A DNA stretch of 64,000 nucleotides, taken from the NCBI GenBank assembly GCA_902611605.1, contig CACMAH010000001.1:158588-222587 (forward strand), given 5' to 3'. Of the stretch, positions 9,805-17,870 are shown piece after piece (within the stretch, counting starts at the first letter, position 1; each line of letters begins with the position of its first letter). Under the pieces are notes generated by a model. That model searched no databases, was not told the DNA's origin, and worked only from the letters and a program-made list of their open reading frames with translations. The position numbers and the translations under genes were made by a program. This stretch comes from an uncultured Alphaproteobacteria bacterium (GTDB lineage Bacteria; Pseudomonadota; Alphaproteobacteria; Rhodobacterales; Rhodobacteraceae).

Positions 9805-11304
9805 TTAATCCATTGTTGGTATAGAAAACTTTGCACCCTCTTTAATACCTGTGGGCCAGCGGGATGTTATAGTTTTAGTTCTTGTGTAAAATCTAAATGC
9901 GTCTGGTCCGTGCTGATTTAGATCACCAAAAGCAGATTTTTTCCAACCCCCGAAAGTGTGATAGGCTAAAGGAACAGGAATAGGAACATTTATTCCAACC
10001 ATTCCAATATTTATTCTATTTGCAAAATCTCTTGCTGTGTCACCATCTCTTGTAAATATTGCTGTACCATTACCATATTCATTATCCATGGCAATTGAAA
10101 GTGCTTGTTCATAATTTTCTGTCCTAACAGTAGAAAGAACAGGACCAAAAATTTCTTGCTTATATATATCCATATCTGTTTTTACATCATCAAATAAACA
10201 GGCACCCACAAAGAAACCCTCTTCATAGCCCTGCATTTTGAAATTTCTACCGTCAACTACAAGCTTTGCTCCATTCTCAACTCCAGAATCTACTAAACTG
10301 AGAATTTTTTGTTGTGCTTGCTTGGTTACTACAGGCCCAAAATCTACCTCATTCTCTGATGTATATGGTCCTATTTTTAATGCCTCAATCCTTGGTATAA
10401 GTTTATCTATTAGCTTGTCTCCAGTTTCTTTTCCAACAGGTAAAGCAACTGAAATAGCCATACATCTTTCACCTGCTGCGCCATAACCAGCACCAACAAG
10501 TGCATCAGCTGCTTGATCTAAATCTGCATCAGGCATTACAATCATATGATTTTTTGCACCACCAAAACACTGAACTCTTTTACCGTTTGAGCAACCTTTG
10601 GAATAAATATACTCAGCAATTGGTGTAGATCCTACAAAACCAATTGCTGAAATATCTGGATTATCCAAAATAGCATCTACTATTTCTTTATCACCATTAA
10701 CAACTTGAAGGATGCCTTCTGGCAAACCAGCTTCAAGCAATAAATTTGCAAGCATCATTGGTACTGAAGGGTCTCTCTCAGATGGTTTCAGAATAAAAGC
10801 ATTACCAGCAACAATGGCTGGACAAAACTTCCACATTGGTATCATTGCAGGAAAATTGAATGGAGTAATTCCAGATACCACTCCAAGAGGTTGTCGCATA
10901 GAATACATATCGATCCCAGGACCTGCGCTGTCAGTAAATTCACCTTTGAGCAAGTGAGGCGCTCCAATACAAAATTCTGCTACCTCTAATCCTCGAATAA
11001 TATCTCCTTTTGCATCAGGGATTGTTTTACCATGTTCAGAAGACAAAACAGTTGCTAATTCATCCATATCCCTATGCAATAGATCGATGAATTTCATTAT
11101 AACTCTTGCCCTTTTTTGAGGATTAGTTGCACCCCATGCTGGCTGACTTTCTTTAGCCTTTTTAACGGCTTCATTTAATTCAGAAGCTAAACCTAAGGAA
11201 ACTTTTCTTTGAATTTCACCGGTGGCTGGGTTAAATATATTCGCAGTTTTTTTAGAACTACTACTAACTTCACGACCGTTGATAAAATGGCCAATTACTT
11301 TCAT
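9805..11304 (-). CDS. mmsA: CoA-acylating methylmalonate-semialdehyde dehydrogenase
   Basis: A 499-residue aldehyde dehydrogenase that converts methylmalonate semialdehyde to propionyl-CoA, with NAD and CoA. The catalytic cysteine is in GAAGERCMAISVALPVG. The nearby NAD-site sequence GFVGSTPIAEYIY and the missing general-base Glu (the FGGAKNHMIVMPDAD stretch replaces it) mark the CoA-dependent MMSDH group. It is the first gene of the valine operon. A strong ribosome site (GGGGAG, 7-8 bp before ATG) precedes it, and a perfect 14-bp palindrome lies about 32 bp upstream of the start. Confidence 0.95.
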   Translation of the reverse strand: MKVIGHFINGREVSSSSKKTANIFNPATGEIQRKVSLGLASELNEAVKKAKESQPAWGATNPQKRARVIMKFIDLLHRDMDELATVLSSEHGKTIPDAKGDIIRGLEVAEFCIGAPHLLKGEFTDSAGPGIDMYSMRQPLGVVSGITPFNFPAMIPMWKFCPAIVAGNAFILKPSERDPSVPMMLANLLLEAGLPEGILQVVNGDKEIVDAILDNPDISAIGFVGSTPIAEYIYSKGCSNGKRVQCFGGAKNHMIVMPDADLDQAADALVGAGYGAAGERCMAISVALPVGKETGDKLIDKLIPRIEALKIGPYTSENEVDFGPVVTKQAQQKILSLVDSGVENGAKLVVDGRNFKMQGYEEGFFVGACLFDDVKTDMDIYKQEIFGPVLSTVRTENYEQALSIAMDNEYGNGTAIFTRDGDTARDFANRINIGMVGINVPIPVPLAYHTFGGWKKSAFGDLNQHGPDAFRFYTRTKTITSRWPTGIKEGAKFSIPTMD

Positions 11305-11335
11305 ATCACTCTCCCCGAAATCCTTTGGTTTATTA

Positions 11336-11349
11336 AATCAATATTGATT
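11336..11349. promoter_or_regulatory. perfect 14-bp palindrome upstream of mmsA, candidate operator
   Basis: The sequence AATCAATATTGATT is its own reverse complement. It sits 31 bp before the mmsA start codon, in the only long gap before the valine operon, where a repressor or activator would bind. AT-rich palindromes occur by chance in such DNA, so this is a candidate only; the matching regulator is not encoded in the window. Confidence 0.3.
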
Positions 11350-11602
11350 AAAAATTATTTAATTAAAAAATTTTAATGAATCAAATAGAATCAAATTGGA
11401 CAAAAGCTATACTCACATTTTATTTGTTTATTTGTAAGTAGATTTTATAAAATAAACATATCATGTAAATTATACCAATATAGTATAATTTACTAAAAAT
11501 TATTTATAGCTTAATTATTACCTAACTTTAAAAAAACATAAAAACAAATTTATGAATTAATAATATAATTTTTAAGGTTTTTAAATCGTCAAATATATAA
11601 TT
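11350..11602. other. AT-rich intergenic stretch
   Basis: About 250 bp between the mmsA leader and the small lipoprotein gene. It is very AT-rich with several TATAAT-like and poly-A/T tracts, but I see no open frame, RNA fold or repeat that stands out. It may hold the mmsA promoter (minus strand) and the end of the lipoprotein transcript. Confidence 0.5.
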
Positions 11603-11686
11603 TTAAAACCAAGGTATCAATGGTACATCAAATGTTGAACAACTAGATAATACTAATAAAGAGGTCACAATTAAATAATTCTTCAT
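11603..11686 (-). CDS. 27-residue lipoprotein
   Basis: A very short gene below usual size limits. It encodes 27 residues: a lysine after Met, a hydrophobic stretch (YLIVTSLLVL), a lipobox LSSC with the cysteine at residue 16, and a short tail STFDVPLIPWF. A good ribosome site (GAGGA, about 6-7 bp before ATG) supports translation. After processing, only a 12-residue lipopeptide would remain. It resembles entericidin-like or other mini-lipoproteins in form only; no function can be given. It lies 76 bp downstream of the glutathione peroxidase gene on the same strand. Confidence 0.65.
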   Translation of the reverse strand: MKNYLIVTSLLVLSSCSTFDVPLIPWF

Positions 11687-11762
11687 AACAAATCCTCAAA
11701 TAAAATTAAAATAACTTTTTATTGTTTAAATCATTTTATACTTGTCGTAAATGTAAAACTAA

Positions 11763-12320
11763 TTAATTTTTTAATAAATCTAAGATTTTTGATTTAATTT
11801 TCCTTGAATTAGGATTAGTAAAAGCCCCAAAACTGGCTACAAACATACCATCTTTATTAAGTAAAACTTTGTTAAAATTCCAAACAGGTCTAAAATTATG
11901 TTTATCAGCTAACCACTTAAATAATGGATGAGCATTACTTCCCTTGACCTTTGTAATTGTAGTCATCGGTAGTGTTAAAGAAAAGTTTGTATCACAAAAT
12001 TCTTTTACTTTGTCATTATTATTAAATTCTTGGAAAAAATCTTGTGAAGGTATCGCTAATACTACTAAACCACTTTCAGATAATTCATCATGAAGCTTTT
12101 GTAATTCACTATATTGTCTTGTAAAACCACAATTTGAAGCAGTATTTGTAATAAGTATAGGACGACCTTTGAAATCTCCTAGGTTAATATATCCTCCATC
12201 AATAGATTCAAAATAAAAATCATTCATGTCTATATATTCATTAACATTTGCATTAATTGGAAAAGAAGAAAACATAGTTAGACCCAAAAAAAGAATAATT
12301 TGTCGAAGATTGCTGATCAT
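11763..12320 (-). CDS. glutathione peroxidase family protein, exported
   Basis: A 185-residue thioredoxin-fold peroxidase. After a signal peptide of about 24 residues ending near SSFPINANVN, it shows the family pattern NTASNCGFTRQYSELQKLH, where Cys replaces selenocysteine, then LAIPSQDFFQEF and the tryptophan block PVWNFNKVLLNKDG. These supply the Cys-Gln-Trp/Asn catalytic set. Bacterial Cys-type enzymes usually take electrons from thioredoxin rather than glutathione. The signal peptide points to a periplasmic role against hydroperoxides. It lies downstream of hisE with a 128-bp gap, so probably has its own promoter. Confidence 0.88.
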   Translation of the reverse strand: MISNLRQIILFLGLTMFSSFPINANVNEYIDMNDFYFESIDGGYINLGDFKGRPILITNTASNCGFTRQYSELQKLHDELSESGLVVLAIPSQDFFQEFNNNDKVKEFCDTNFSLTLPMTTITKVKGSNAHPLFKWLADKHNFRPVWNFNKVLLNKDGMFVASFGAFTNPNSRKIKSKILDLLKN

Positions 12321-12448
12321 ATCATTTATATTTAATAGTTAGAATAAGTTAAATAATAAATAATTTGGCAAATTCAAGATTAATACAATTTAATTTATAA
12401 CTCTTATGTAAAAATGGTTTGAAGATTAGTATAAAAAAAAATTTGCCT

Positions 12449-12760
12449 TTACAGTCGATTAGATTTTTCTTGCAAACCAGATTGGTTAGTTCTTCCTTTG
12501 AGGACATGTAAAATATCTTCAAAATCAACATTACAAAGTTCAAGTAGCACAAAAAAGTGATAGATCAAATCAGCAGCTTCCTGTTTTAAATTGTCATCTT
12601 TTTTATTCAGGGCTGCTATAATAAGTTCAACTGACTCTTCTCCAAATTTTTTACAACACTCTTCCAATCCTTGATTAAATAATCTAGCTGTGTAGCTTTT
12701 ATTAGCATCACCATTTTTTCTACTTTTTATTAATTGAATTAAATCATCTAAAACCATCAC
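12449..12760 (-). CDS. hisE: phosphoribosyl-ATP pyrophosphatase
   Basis: Hydrolyses phosphoribosyl-ATP to phosphoribosyl-AMP, step 2 of histidine synthesis. The 103-residue alpha-helical MazG-like protein carries SYTARLFNQGLEECCKKFGEESVELIIAAL and QEAADLIYHFFVLLE, which hold the Mg-binding EExxE and ExxD residues. It is a stand-alone HisE, not fused to HisI, as usual in alphaproteobacteria; hisI is not in this window. It starts 1 bp after the hisF stop. Confidence 0.95.
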   Translation of the reverse strand: MMVLDDLIQLIKSRKNGDANKSYTARLFNQGLEECCKKFGEESVELIIAALNKKDDNLKQEAADLIYHFFVLLELCNVDFEDILHVLKGRTNQSGLQEKSNRL

Positions 12761-12761
12761 T

Positions 12762-13520
12762 TTACATCCTTACTGGGATTCCTTCACTTCTAAGATAAGA
12801 TTTAACTTGTTTAATAGATATTTCTCCAAAATGAAAGATTGATGCAGCAAGAATAGCTGAAGCTTTACCTTTTTCTAGTACACTTTTAAAATGCTCTAAT
12901 TTTCCAGCACCGCCTGACGCAATAACAGGAATATTCAATGAATCAGATATTAATTTAGTCAGCTCTATGTCATATCCATCTTTGGTCCCATCTTTATCCA
13001 TTGAAGTTAAGAGAATCTCACCTGCACCTCTCTCTTGCATATCTTTTGCGAATGAAATTGCTTCAATTCCAGTTTCTTTTGTTCCGCCATGAGAAAAAAT
13101 TTCCCATTTATCATTTTTTGTTTTTTTTGCGTCAATAGCTACTACTATACACTGACTTCCAAATTTATTTGCAGCTGTTGAGATTATATCTGGGTCTCGG
13201 ATTGCTGCTGAATTAAAACTTACTTTATCAGCCCCATTCAAAAGCAGATGTCGTATATCTTCGATAGTCCGAATCCCTCCTCCAACTGTTATAGGAATAA
13301 AACATTTTTCAGAAGTCTTTCTTACAAGATCTAGTGTAACATCTCTATTTTCTAGTGTTGCGGCTATATCCAGAAAACAAATCTCATCTGCACCTAATTC
13401 ATCATAGACTTGTGCGGTAAGAACTGGATCTCCAGCATCTTTCAAATTTTTAAAGTTAACACCTTTTACGATTCTACCATTTTTTACATCAAGGCATGGA
13501 ATAATTCTGATTTTTAACAT
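12762..13520 (-). CDS. hisF: imidazole glycerol phosphate synthase cyclase subunit
   Basis: A 252-residue (beta/alpha)8 barrel that takes ammonia from HisH and forms imidazole glycerol phosphate and AICAR. The two catalytic aspartates are Asp11 in [14 protein letters not shown] and the Asp in [15 protein letters not shown] near residue 130. Phosphate-binding loops TVGGGI and IASGGAG are present. It sits 1 bp after the hisA stop, in the hisA-hisF-hisE block. Confidence 0.97.
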   Translation of the reverse strand: MLKIRIIPCLDVKNGRIVKGVNFKNLKDAGDPVLTAQVYDELGADEICFLDIAATLENRDVTLDLVRKTSEKCFIPITVGGGIRTIEDIRHLLLNGADKVSFNSAAIRDPDIISTAANKFGSQCIVVAIDAKKTKNDKWEIFSHGGTKETGIEAISFAKDMQERGAGEILLTSMDKDGTKDGYDIELTKLISDSLNIPVIASGGAGKLEHFKSVLEKGKASAILAASIFHFGEISIKQVKSYLRSEGIPVRM

Positions 13521-13521
13521 A

Positions 13522-14241
13522 TTAATTCAACACTCTTATTGCTTCATCAATTTTTATTTTCTTATCATATAAAGCTCTTCCACATACTATTCCATTTAGT
13601 TCTGAACAGTCTTTTTTTAATTTCTTCAAATCAGAAATTGAAGAAACTCCACCAGATGCAATTATCGGAATAGAAATACATTCCAATAACTTTTTTGTGC
13701 CATTAATATCTGGTCCAAGCATCATTCCATCTTTACTTATGTCAGTATAGATGATTGCTGAGACTCCAACATCTTCAAAAGATTTTGCCAAATCAAAAAC
13801 AGACATGTTAGATTTTTTTACCCATCCTTCTACCATTACATTACTATTTTTTGCATCTATGCCTATAGCTATTTTATTAGGAAAATGTTTGCATGCTTTT
13901 TTCACTAATTGGGGATCACTTAATGCAATAGTACCTAAAATAATTCTTTGAACACCAACTGAAATTAAATGTTCAATAGTTTTAAAATTTCTTATTCCAC
14001 CACCCAGTTGTATTGGAATTGGAACATTATTGATGATTTTTTTAATTATTGTTTGATTTACTAAAGATTGAGATAATGCACCATCTAAATCAATTAAATG
14101 AAGCCACTCACATCCTTGATCTACAAATGATTTAGCCTGTAACAGTGGGTCGTGATTAAATACAGTCTCTTTGTTCATTTTTCCCTGTATTAACCGAACG
14201 CACTTACCATTTTTTAAGTCTATTGCTGGGTATAAAATCAT
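13522..14241 (-). CDS. hisA: phosphoribosylformimino-5-aminoimidazole carboxamide ribotide isomerase
   Basis: A 239-residue barrel sister of HisF that isomerises ProFAR to PRFAR. The catalytic Asp8 lies in [13 protein letters not shown]; the second lies in [16 protein letters not shown]. Phosphate loops QLGGGIR and IASGGVS are visible. A clear ribosome site (AGGAGA, about 6 bp before ATG) precedes it. Unlike most alphaproteobacteria, it does not follow hisH directly: a gene on the other strand lies between, so hisA must have its own promoter in the short gap before 14325. Confidence 0.97.
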   Translation of the reverse strand: MILYPAIDLKNGKCVRLIQGKMNKETVFNHDPLLQAKSFVDQGCEWLHLIDLDGALSQSLVNQTIIKKIINNVPIPIQLGGGIRNFKTIEHLISVGVQRIILGTIALSDPQLVKKACKHFPNKIAIGIDAKNSNVMVEGWVKKSNMSVFDLAKSFEDVGVSAIIYTDISKDGMMLGPDINGTKKLLECISIPIIASGGVSSISDLKKLKKDCSELNGIVCGRALYDKKIKIDEAIRVLN

Positions 14242-14324
14242 TATTGTCTCCTACTGTAATAATTCATATATCCTTGTAATAATTCTATCAATGTTTTATG
14301 ATAAGAAAAAATTTGGAGAAAATT

Positions 14325-14741
14325 ATGAAAACTTTATTTATTTCTTTTATTACCTTATTGTTTTTTTCTGCATCTTTACAAGCAGATGTTGTAACTGGGA
14401 TTTTCCAAACTGAAAAAAATGAAGAAGGTAATTATTTACATGTGAAATTTGGTGCATGTGCTAAAGATAAGAATAAAACTTGCGGAACAATAAAAACAGC
14501 CTTTAGGAAAGGTGCAAAAAACAGTGGTTATGAAAATCTTGGTAAACTTATAGTTTGGGATATGATAGATAAAGGTGATGGTCAATATGCCAATGGTAAA
14601 ATTTGGGATCCTAGCAGTAATAATGATGATGGATCCAAAAAAATTTATAACTCTAAAATGAGTCTTTCCGGTAACACATTAAGCGTAAGTGGATGTATAT
14701 TAATTTTTTGCAAAGCACAAAACTGGACTAAAATAAATTAA
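14325..14741 (+). CDS. DUF2147 family exported protein
   Basis: A 138-residue protein beginning MKTLFISFITLLFFSASLQA, a signal peptide cleaved before DVVTG. The mature part follows DUF2147: VTGIFQTEKN, an acidic/cysteine segment KFGACAKDKNKTCGTI, then YANGKIWDPSS, then MSLSGNTLSVSGC and a final CKAQNWTKI. This is a small beta-rich lipocalin-like domain of unknown function that is common in alphaproteobacteria. An in-frame ATG nine codons upstream exists, but GGAGA just before 14325 decides for the shorter start. It is inserted between hisH and hisA on the opposite strand; its stop overlaps hisH by 4 bp. Confidence 0.85.
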   Translation: MKTLFISFITLLFFSASLQADVVTGIFQTEKNEEGNYLHVKFGACAKDKNKTCGTIKTAFRKGAKNSGYENLGKLIVWDMIDKGDGQYANGKIWDPSSNNDDGSKKIYNSKMSLSGNTLSVSGCILIFCKAQNWTKIN

Positions 14742-15379
14742 GGAGACCAGTTCATAAAATTTTCAATAAAGGTTTGACCTGTTTTTTGACTTTTCTCTGG
14801 ATGGAATTGTGTTCCACTAATATTATTTTTAGCTATAATCGCTGTAATTTCTCCTGAGTAATTTACATAAGCTAGTCTGTTACTAGGGTTTTTAAGCTGA
14901 AGATGATAAGAATGAACAAAATACATGTCATCTTCAGAAGTTAATTTTTTTGTAAGAGGGTGTTCTCTATCGAATATAAGTGAGTTCCAACCCATATGAG
15001 GAATTTTTATATCTTTGTTTTTGCGACAAATTTTTTTAACTTCGCCCCCTAACCATCCAAGTCCAGGAGTATTAACAACATTCTCATGGCCATAATCAGC
15101 TAACAGTTGAAACCCAACACATATACCTAGAAAAGGAACACCATCTTTTAATACCCTTTCAGTGAGATTATAATACAAATCATTATTTGATTTTAAACCT
15201 GTTAAGCAGTCATTGAAGCTACCAACACCTGGTAATACTACTTTGTCTGCGTATCTGACAAGTTTTGGATCGGCAGTTACTGTAACATGACCCTTTTTAT
15301 TTAAGTTGGCTACCTTCTGAAAACTTTTTAAAGCCGAATGCAAATTACCTGAACCGTAATCGATAATTACAGTTTCCAT
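14738..15379 (-). CDS. hisH: imidazole glycerol phosphate synthase glutaminase subunit
   Basis: A 213-residue class I glutamine amidotransferase that hydrolyses glutamine and sends ammonia to HisF. The oxyanion strand is VVLPGVGSFNDC, the nucleophile cysteine is in FLGICVGFQLL, and the His-Glu pair is in GTQFHPEKSQKTG. The ATG at 15379 is taken as start; a GTG one codon earlier overlaps the hisB stop codon by one base. Coupling to hisB is therefore probably translational. Confidence 0.96.
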   Translation of the reverse strand: METVIIDYGSGNLHSALKSFQKVANLNKKGHVTVTADPKLVRYADKVVLPGVGSFNDCLTGLKSNNDLYYNLTERVLKDGVPFLGICVGFQLLADYGHENVVNTPGLGWLGGEVKKICRKNKDIKIPHMGWNSLIFDREHPLTKKLTSEDDMYFVHSYHLQLKNPSNRLAYVNYSGEITAIIAKNNISGTQFHPEKSQKTGQTFIENFMNWSP

Positions 15380-15381
15380 CA

Positions 15382-15969
15382 CTACAAAGATCCTTTAGTA
15401 GAGGGAATTATTCTAGGCTTTCTTGGATCAATTGAAAGAGCAGTTTTAATTGATTGAGCAACCCCTTTAAATATTGCTTCTCCAATATGATGACTGTTAA
15501 TCCCATGAACCATTTTAATGTGTAAAGTAATTCCAGCATTCATAGTAAAAGATTGGAAAAATTCAGAAAATAACTCCGTATCAAAATTTCCTACTTTTGA
15601 GGTAGGAAAATTTACTTCCCAAAATAAATAAGGCCGTCCAGAAAAATCAACAGCTACTTGTACTAATGCATCATCCATTGGTAATAAAACTGAAGCATAT
15701 CTATTAATTCCTTTTTTATCTCCAAGGCACCTCTTTAATGTTTCACCTAAGCATATTCCTACATCTTCAACTGTATGATGATAATCAATATCTATATCAC
15801 CTTTCGCTTTAATTTTTAAATCCATTAAAGAATGTTTTGCTAACTGATCTAACATATGATCAAAAAAACTGATTCCCGTATCTATTTCTGACTTTCCAAT
15901 ACCATCTATATTTAATTGTATACTTATATCGGTTTCATTAGTTTTTCGAACATATTTTTCTTTACGCAT
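15382..15969 (-). CDS. hisB: imidazoleglycerol-phosphate dehydratase
   Basis: A 195-residue monofunctional IGPD enzyme that removes water from imidazole glycerol phosphate. It shows the duplicated metal-binding histidine motifs FFDHMLDQLAKHS with DYHHTVEDVGI, and HMVKMVHG-like HIKMVHGINSHHIGEAIFKG. The frame is open further upstream to an ATG at 16014, but GGAG six bases before the ATG at 15969 and the normal family length favour the latter. It is the first his gene here; the sulP gene lies 113 bp upstream on the same strand. Confidence 0.96.
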   Translation of the reverse strand: MRKEKYVRKTNETDISIQLNIDGIGKSEIDTGISFFDHMLDQLAKHSLMDLKIKAKGDIDIDYHHTVEDVGICLGETLKRCLGDKKGINRYASVLLPMDDALVQVAVDFSGRPYLFWEVNFPTSKVGNFDTELFSEFFQSFTMNAGITLHIKMVHGINSHHIGEAIFKGVAQSIKTALSIDPRKPRIIPSTKGSL

Positions 15970-16081
15970 AAAGTGCTCCAAATTTGAAAAAAAAAATTGC
16001 AGTAAAGAATACAAATAGCATCCTCTAATATCTTTTAAAGCTTAATAGCTAAAATTCAAATATTTTATTAAAAAGTGTTGA

Positions 16082-17821
16082 TTAATTATATTTTAATTTT
16101 AAAGCTCTTTGAGCTAATTCAGGATCTAATTTTAAAAAGGCCTGAAAATTAGTTAAGTAAATTTCGCCTGTTAGTTCCTCCAAAAAATTGGTTCTTTTAA
16201 GTTGATCCATTACTGGTCCTTTTACTTCGCTTAAATGTAATTTAACTCCAGCCTCATTTAATCTATTATTTATAAATTCTAGACTTTCTAAAGCACTTGA
16301 ATCTATATAATTAATTGCAGAACACATTATAATTATGTGTCTAATTTTTTTGTTGTTAATGACGGATTTATATATTGAATCTTCTAAAAATCTAGCATTT
16401 GGAAAATATAGGCTCTCATCGATTCTTAAACAAATAGCTTTTTTGCTTGAAACCACCATATGTCTATTCACATTGCGATAATGCTCTGTTCCTGGAACCT
16501 GTCCAACTTTAGCAATATGTGGTGTGGACGTTCTATATAAAAACATTAATATTGATAAAACTACCCCTGAAACTATACCTATTTCTACTCCAAAAGATAA
16601 AGTAACTATGATTGTTGAAATCATTGCTACTCCATCTGCTGAGGAATATGAAAAAACTTTAAAAATGGATTTAAAATCAACCAGTGACAAAACTGCAATC
16701 ATGATTGTCGCAGCTAAAGTAGCTTTTGGTAAATAATATAGTAATGGTGTCAAAAAAAGTGTTGAAAAAGCAATTCCAATAGCTGTTAAAGCTCCAGCAG
16801 CTGGTGTTTTTGCCCCAGCATCAAAATTTACAACTGATCGAGCGAAACCACCAGTTACTGGTAATCCCCCTGATAATCCTGATCCAAAATTTGAAAACCC
16901 TAGAGCAATCAGCTCTTGATTATGGTCAATTTTCTCTCTTCTTTTAGCTGCAAGTGTTTGAGCAATTGAGACAGTCTCCACATAGCCAACAATAGAAATT
17001 AGTAACGCGGGTATGAAAAGCTCAAGAAAAATATCCAATGTGATTTCAGGAAATTCAATTGTAGGTAATCCCTTAGGAATACTACCTACAATTGAGACAT
17101 AATTTTCTCCAAGGCCAAAAAACCAAACAAAAGAAGTTGTTAGAATTACTGCAATGATTGGTCCAGTCCTAGAGACTAAATCTGAAATAAATTCACTCAT
17201 TTTTAAATCAATTAAAAAGGTTTTAAAATTTTTTTTTGCCCAGTATAAAATTAAAAGAGATGCTGATCCTATAAAGAATGTTACGACACTGATATCTGAA
17301 ATATTCACAAAAAGATTAGTTGAGATTTCAACTAAATTACTTCCATCACCATTAACTCCAAAAATGTGTTTTAATTGGCTAGCCGCAATTATTAATCCAG
17401 ATGCTGTTATAAAACCAGATATTACTGGATGAGAGAGAAAATTTGTTATAAATCCGAGCTTTAAAATACCCATAACCAAAAGTATTATACCTGATAATAT
17501 AGCTATAATAATAGCAATTGAAACAAACTCAGTAGTCCCAGGATTTGCAAATTTGCTACAAGCTGCAAATGTCATAAGCGCAATAACTGCTACTGGACCA
17601 ACTGCCAGTGTTTTTGAAGTCCCAAAGATTGAGTAAAGAACAAGTGGAATTATAGAAGCGTATAAACCAATTTCTGGTGGTAAACCGGCTAGTAAAGCAT
17701 AAGCCAAAGATTGAGGAATTAACATAATAGTTACTACAATTGCAGCGACTGAATCATTTGCAAAATCGTCATAAGAATAATGTTTGATCCATCCTAATAT
17801 TGGAAAGTATTTTACAAACAA
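16082..17821 (-). CDS. SulP family inorganic anion transporter with STAS domain
   Basis: A 579-residue SLC26/SulP transporter. About 14 membrane helices form the core. The sulfate-transporter signature is seen in PQSLAYALLAGLPPEIGLYASIIP, and the second-half motif in NFGSGLSGGLPVTGGFARS. The cytoplasmic C-terminus is a STAS domain with IRHIIIMCSAINYIDSSALESLEF. Family members carry sulfate, bicarbonate, or C4-dicarboxylates. Sulfate export from the Sox pathway would fit the organism, but the gene is 25 kb from sox and the substrate is not readable. Confidence 0.9.
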   Translation of the reverse strand: MFVKYFPILGWIKHYSYDDFANDSVAAIVVTIMLIPQSLAYALLAGLPPEIGLYASIIPLVLYSIFGTSKTLAVGPVAVIALMTFAACSKFANPGTTEFVSIAIIIAILSGIILLVMGILKLGFITNFLSHPVISGFITASGLIIAASQLKHIFGVNGDGSNLVEISTNLFVNISDISVVTFFIGSASLLILYWAKKNFKTFLIDLKMSEFISDLVSRTGPIIAVILTTSFVWFFGLGENYVSIVGSIPKGLPTIEFPEITLDIFLELFIPALLISIVGYVETVSIAQTLAAKRREKIDHNQELIALGFSNFGSGLSGGLPVTGGFARSVVNFDAGAKTPAAGALTAIGIAFSTLFLTPLLYYLPKATLAATIMIAVLSLVDFKSIFKVFSYSSADGVAMISTIIVTLSFGVEIGIVSGVVLSILMFLYRTSTPHIAKVGQVPGTEHYRNVNRHMVVSSKKAICLRIDESLYFPNARFLEDSIYKSVINNKKIRHIIIMCSAINYIDSSALESLEFINNRLNEAGVKLHLSEVKGPVMDQLKRTNFLEELTGEIYLTNFQAFLKLDPELAQRALKLKYN

Positions 17822-17870
17822 TTTCTGTACCCCACTGGTTTTTATGAACTTAATTTATGTATCAGAAAAT

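Noticed and set aside
12349..12552. 67-residue frame on the minus strand
   Set aside because: It overlaps the 3' end of hisE in another frame and has no ribosome site or recognisable feature.
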